A DNA stretch of 64,000 nucleotides from Salinispora vitiensis (GTDB lineage Bacteria; Actinomycetota; Actinomycetes; Mycobacteriales; Micromonosporaceae), in contig NZ_KB900388.1 in assembly GCF_000378825.1 (NCBI RefSeq), positions 1,771,923 through 1,835,922 on the forward strand, read 5' to 3'. This document shows, in pieces, positions 61,621-64,000 of the stretch. A model generated the notes under the pieces. The model was not told where the DNA came from and made no database searches. It saw only the letters and a program-made list of their open reading frames with translations. The translations under genes and the position numbers were made by a program. Numbering within the stretch: position 1 is the stretch's first letter; each line of letters begins with the position of its first letter.

Positions 61621-64000
61621 ATGTCCAACTACCAAGATCCAAACAACGCCACCGGCCCGGAGGCCGCGTCGAAACGACGACGCAAACTCTGGCTCGCCAG
61701 CGGCGTCGCCGGCCTCACCGGCGTGGTCAGCATCGCCGCAGTTGGGTTCACCGGGGCCGGAGCTGGCGCCCGGGACCTGGCCTGGAACACCACTCAGATC
61801 ACCACAAACGAGCAGGCAGCCGACGACCGAGGCGCGGGCGGCGAGGGCGACTGGGAAGCCAACCACAGGGGAAACTGGGACAGCAGCAAGAACAAGGAGA
61901 ACACCGGGAAGAAGCACGGGAAGGAGGTGCCCTGCAAGACCGACAAGCTGATCCAGGCGATCATTCACGCCAACAGTAACCAGGGTGGCGTACTCAAGCT
62001 GGCGAAGGACTGCACCTACACGCTGACCCGTTCCGACGGCTATGGCAACGGCCTGCCGATCATCAAGGAACCGATCACGCTTATCGGGCAGAACACCGAG
62101 ATCGCCCGGGACAGCCAGGCCGACTTCTTCCGAATCCTCAACGTCGGCCGGGGCGGACACCTGAAGGCCCAGGGCCTGACCATCAAGGGCGGTAAAACCC
62201 TTGCGGAAGAACGGGGTGCAAACAGCCCCGAGGCGGTGTGGTCACGCTTCTCGAACTCGGTCGCGGCGGGAGAGGCTGCAAAGGCAGGCCAGCCGTACCT
62301 ACCGCTGTTCCAGGGCGAGCCGCAGGCGGCGGGAGCCGACACCACGACCCCGGCGGCCACGGCCAACCCCACGGCGAACACGGAGACCCCCGTCGACGCA
62401 GCAGGACCAGCACAGTGGTCAGGCGACGCGATGACCGGAGACGCCAGCGCTAACGGGGACGCCACCACGGACGAGGCCGTCGTCACCGACGAGGCCGTCG
62501 TCACCGAGGCCACCGCCACGGACGAGGCCGCCGTCACCGACGACGCCACCGTCACGGACGAGACCGTCGCCACCGACGACGCCACCGCCACGGACGAGAC
62601 CGTCGCCACCGACGACGCCACCGCCACGGACGAGACCGTCGCCACCGACGACGCCACCGCCACGGACGAGACCGTCGCCACCGACGACGCCACCGCCACG
62701 GACGAGACCGTCGCCACCGACGACGCCACCGCCACGGACGAGACCGCCGTCACCGACGACGCCACCGCCACGGACGAGACCGCCGTCACCGACGACGCCA
62801 CCGCCACGGACGAGACCGTCGCCACCGACGACGCCACCGCCACGGACGAGACCGCCGTCACCGACGACGCCACCGCCACGGACGAGACCGCCGTCACCGA
62901 CGACGCCACCGCCACGGACGAGACCGTCGCCACCGACGACGCCACCGCCACGGACGAGACCGTCGCCACCGACGACGCCACCGCCACGGACGAGACCGTC
63001 GCCACCGACGACGCCACCGCCACGGACGAGACCGTCGCCACCGACGACGCCACCGCCACGGACGAGACCGTCGCCACCGACGACGCCACCGCCACGGACG
63101 AGACCGTCGCCACCGACGACGCCACCGCCACGGACGAGACCGTCGCCACCGACGACGCCACCGCCACGGACGAGACCGTCGCCACCGACGACGCCCCCGC
63201 CACGGACGAGACCGTCGCCACCGACGACGCCACCGCCACGGACGAGACCGTCGCCACCGACGACGCCACCGCCACGGACGAGACCGTCGCCACCGACGAC
63301 GCCACCGCCACGGACGAGACCGTCGCCACGGACGACGCCACCGCCACGGACGAGACCGTCGCCACCGACGACGCCACCGCCACGGACGAGACCGTCGCCA
63401 CCGACGACGCCACCGCCACGGACGAGACCGTCGCCACCGACGACGCCACCGCCACGGACGAGACCGTCGCCACCGACGACGCCACCGCCACGGACGAGAC
63501 CGTCGCCACCGACGACGCCACCGCCACGGACGAGACCGTCGCCACCGACGACGCCACCGCCACGGACGAGACCGTCGCCACCGACGACGCCACCGCCACG
63601 GACGAGACCGTCGCCACCGACGACGCAAGCATGGACGTCGCCGTCACCAACGAAAACGGCGCCGCCAGCTGGAACCAGAACGGCGCCGCCAGCGACAACA
63701 CCACCAACGACGACGCCGCCAGCTGGAACCAGAACGGCGCCGCCAGCGACAACACCACCAACGACGACGCCGCCAGCTGGAACCAGAACGGCGCCGCCAG
63801 CGACAACACCACCAACGACGACGCCGCCAGCTGGAACCAGAACGGCGCCGCCAGCGACAACACCACCAACGACGACGCCGCCAGCTGGAACCAGAACGGC
63901 GCCGCCAGCGACAACACCACCAACGACGACGCCGCCAGCTGGAACCAGAGCGGCGCCGCCAGTGGGGACGCCACCGTCGGCGCACCAGCCGCCGAGTGGA
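61621..64000 (+). CDS. Secreted paralogue with thirty 36-bp and five 54-bp tandem repeats, C-terminus beyond window
   Basis: 793 residues visible. The N-terminus (RRRKLWLASGVAGLTGVVSI) and the block VPCKTDKLIQAIIHANSNQG through LKLAKDCTYTLTRS match the beta-helix protein at 59607. ITLIGQNTEIARDSQADFFR also aligns. After GLTIKGGKT it enters a low-complexity acidic region: thirty 12-residue units (TDDATATDETVA) at 62533-63612, then 18-residue units AASWNQNGAASDNTTNDD from 63661. The beta-helix is not reached in the window. The repeat is Asp/Thr/Glu rich, with Ca2+-binding or adhesion-stalk character by analogy only. A long opposite-strand frame (62040-63974) is a mirror of the repeat. Confidence 0.85.
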   Translation, partial: MSNYQDPNNATGPEAASKRRRKLWLASGVAGLTGVVSIAAVGFTGAGAGARDLAWNTTQITTNEQAADDRGAGGEGDWEANHRGNWDSSKNKENTGKKHGKEVPCKTDKLIQAIIHANSNQGGVLKLAKDCTYTLTRSDGYGNGLPIIKEPITLIGQNTEIARDSQADFFRILNVGRGGHLKAQGLTIKGGKTLAEERGANSPEAVWSRFSNSVAAGEAAKAGQPYLPLFQGEPQAAGADTTTPAATANPTANTETPVDAAGPAQWSGDAMTGDASANGDATTDEAVVTDEAVVTEATATDEAAVTDDATVTDETVATDDATATDETVATDDATATDETVATDDATATDETVATDDATATDETVATDDATATDETAVTDDATATDETAVTDDATATDETVATDDATATDETAVTDDATATDETAVTDDATATDETVATDDATATDETVATDDATATDETVATDDATATDETVATDDATATDETVATDDATATDETVATDDATATDETVATDDATATDETVATDDAPATDETVATDDATATDETVATDDATATDETVATDDATATDETVATDDATATDETVATDDATATDETVATDDATATDETVATDDATATDETVATDDATATDETVATDDATATDETVATDDATATDETVATDDATATDETVATDDASMDVAVTNENGAASWNQNGAASDNTTNDDAASWNQNGAASDNTTNDDAASWNQNGAASDNTTNDDAASWNQNGAASDNTTNDDAASWNQNGAASDNTTNDDAASWNQSGAASGDATVGAPAAEW
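62533..63612 (+). repeat. 36-bp tandem repeat, 30 copies
   Basis: Period 36 bases (12 codons), thirty full units from 62533 to 63612 plus a partial one. Units are nearly identical at DNA level; a few swap VA/AV in the ETVATDD segment near 62740-62900 and one has Pro for Thr near 63195. In frame throughout. High identity points to recent expansion by recombination or slippage. Confidence 0.95.
63661..63930 (+). repeat. 54-bp tandem repeat, 5 full copies
   Basis: Period 54 bases (18 codons), five identical units starting at 63661, 63715, 63769, 63823 and 63877, then a degenerate copy to about 63969. It encodes Trp/Asn/Gln-rich AASWNQNG blocks. A different unit from the preceding 36-bp array, so two independent expansions sit side by side. 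Confidence 0.93.

Noticed and set aside
62533..63930. CRISPR-like regular repeats
   Set aside because: Units are contiguous with no spacers, exactly in frame (36 and 54 bases) and continue a coding sequence. No cas genes are nearby.
62040..63974. 644-codon minus-strand open frame of Ser/Val/Ala repeats
   Set aside because: It is the reverse complement of the plus-strand tandem repeats. The plus strand has a proper start, an export segment and a paralogue, while this frame has neither start context nor domain.

Overview
The window comes from a high-GC actinomycete, almost certainly a member of the Micromonosporaceae and most plausibly Salinispora. The reasons are the frequent GTG starts, the fabG-inhA-hemH order, the secreted LPMO and two-gene bPH2 module, and above all a pyrroloquinoline-type gene cluster that matches what I recall of the Salinispora lymphostin (lym) locus. 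Genus and pathway names are inference, because no search could be run.

Positions 1-28208 are mostly chromosomal background. A class A penicillin-binding protein is cut by the left edge. It is followed by an AhpD-like protein, a membrane protein, an SPFH/NfeD pair, a DUF3097 protein, an ECF sigma factor coupled to a membrane protein with a signal-peptidase-like domain that lacks its catalytic residues, a HAD hydrolase, and hemH, inhA and fabG. Next come a strongly folded leader-like RNA region, a second S26-like protein (a lipoprotein), a moxR-DUF58-VWA operon, two bPH2 membrane proteins, a decayed PAP2 fragment, a thioesterase/metallo-beta-lactamase pair, a MarR/MFS divergent pair, and an AA10 LPMO with a CBM2. 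Positions 23053-28208 hold a module of a small protein, an ECF sigma factor, an intracellular subtilase and a divergent TPR-CHAT (caspase-like) protease. To my knowledge this module is not functionally described.

Positions 28484-55633 form one biosynthetic cluster, nearly all on the plus strand, with stop/start overlaps through most of its first half. It has an FMN reductase, an 81-aa precursor-like peptide with no Cys and one Trp near its C-terminus, and a TPR protein. It also has four LanB-like proteins whose lengths (749-830 aa) fit the glutamylation/aminoacyl-tRNA-ligase (PEARL) half only, an unrecognised 489-aa protein, and a TldD/TldE-like protease pair. A DAO-type flavoenzyme, a glyoxalase-like protein, an M20 peptidase on the opposite strand, a methyltransferase and a 2379-aa A-ACP-KS-AT-ACP-reductase-GNAT-GNAT megasynthase complete it. 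The logic read from the genes is as follows. Amino acids are appended from tRNA to the C-terminus of a scaffold peptide and oxidised by flavoenzymes, then the product is cut free by TldD/E. The released acid is activated, extended once with malonate, reductively released as a beta-keto aldehyde and O-methylated to a methoxy-enone. The GNAT domains could acylate an amine. This matches the lymphostin skeleton.

Positions 55764-59324 hold a divergent asparagine synthetase (asnB) and aminopeptidase P. Positions 59505-64000 hold two paralogous secreted proteins sharing an upstream cis-element. The first is a right-handed beta-helix protein. The second runs off the right edge and carries thirty 36-bp and five 54-bp in-frame tandem repeats. 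No tRNA, rRNA, CRISPR array, IS element or prophage was seen.
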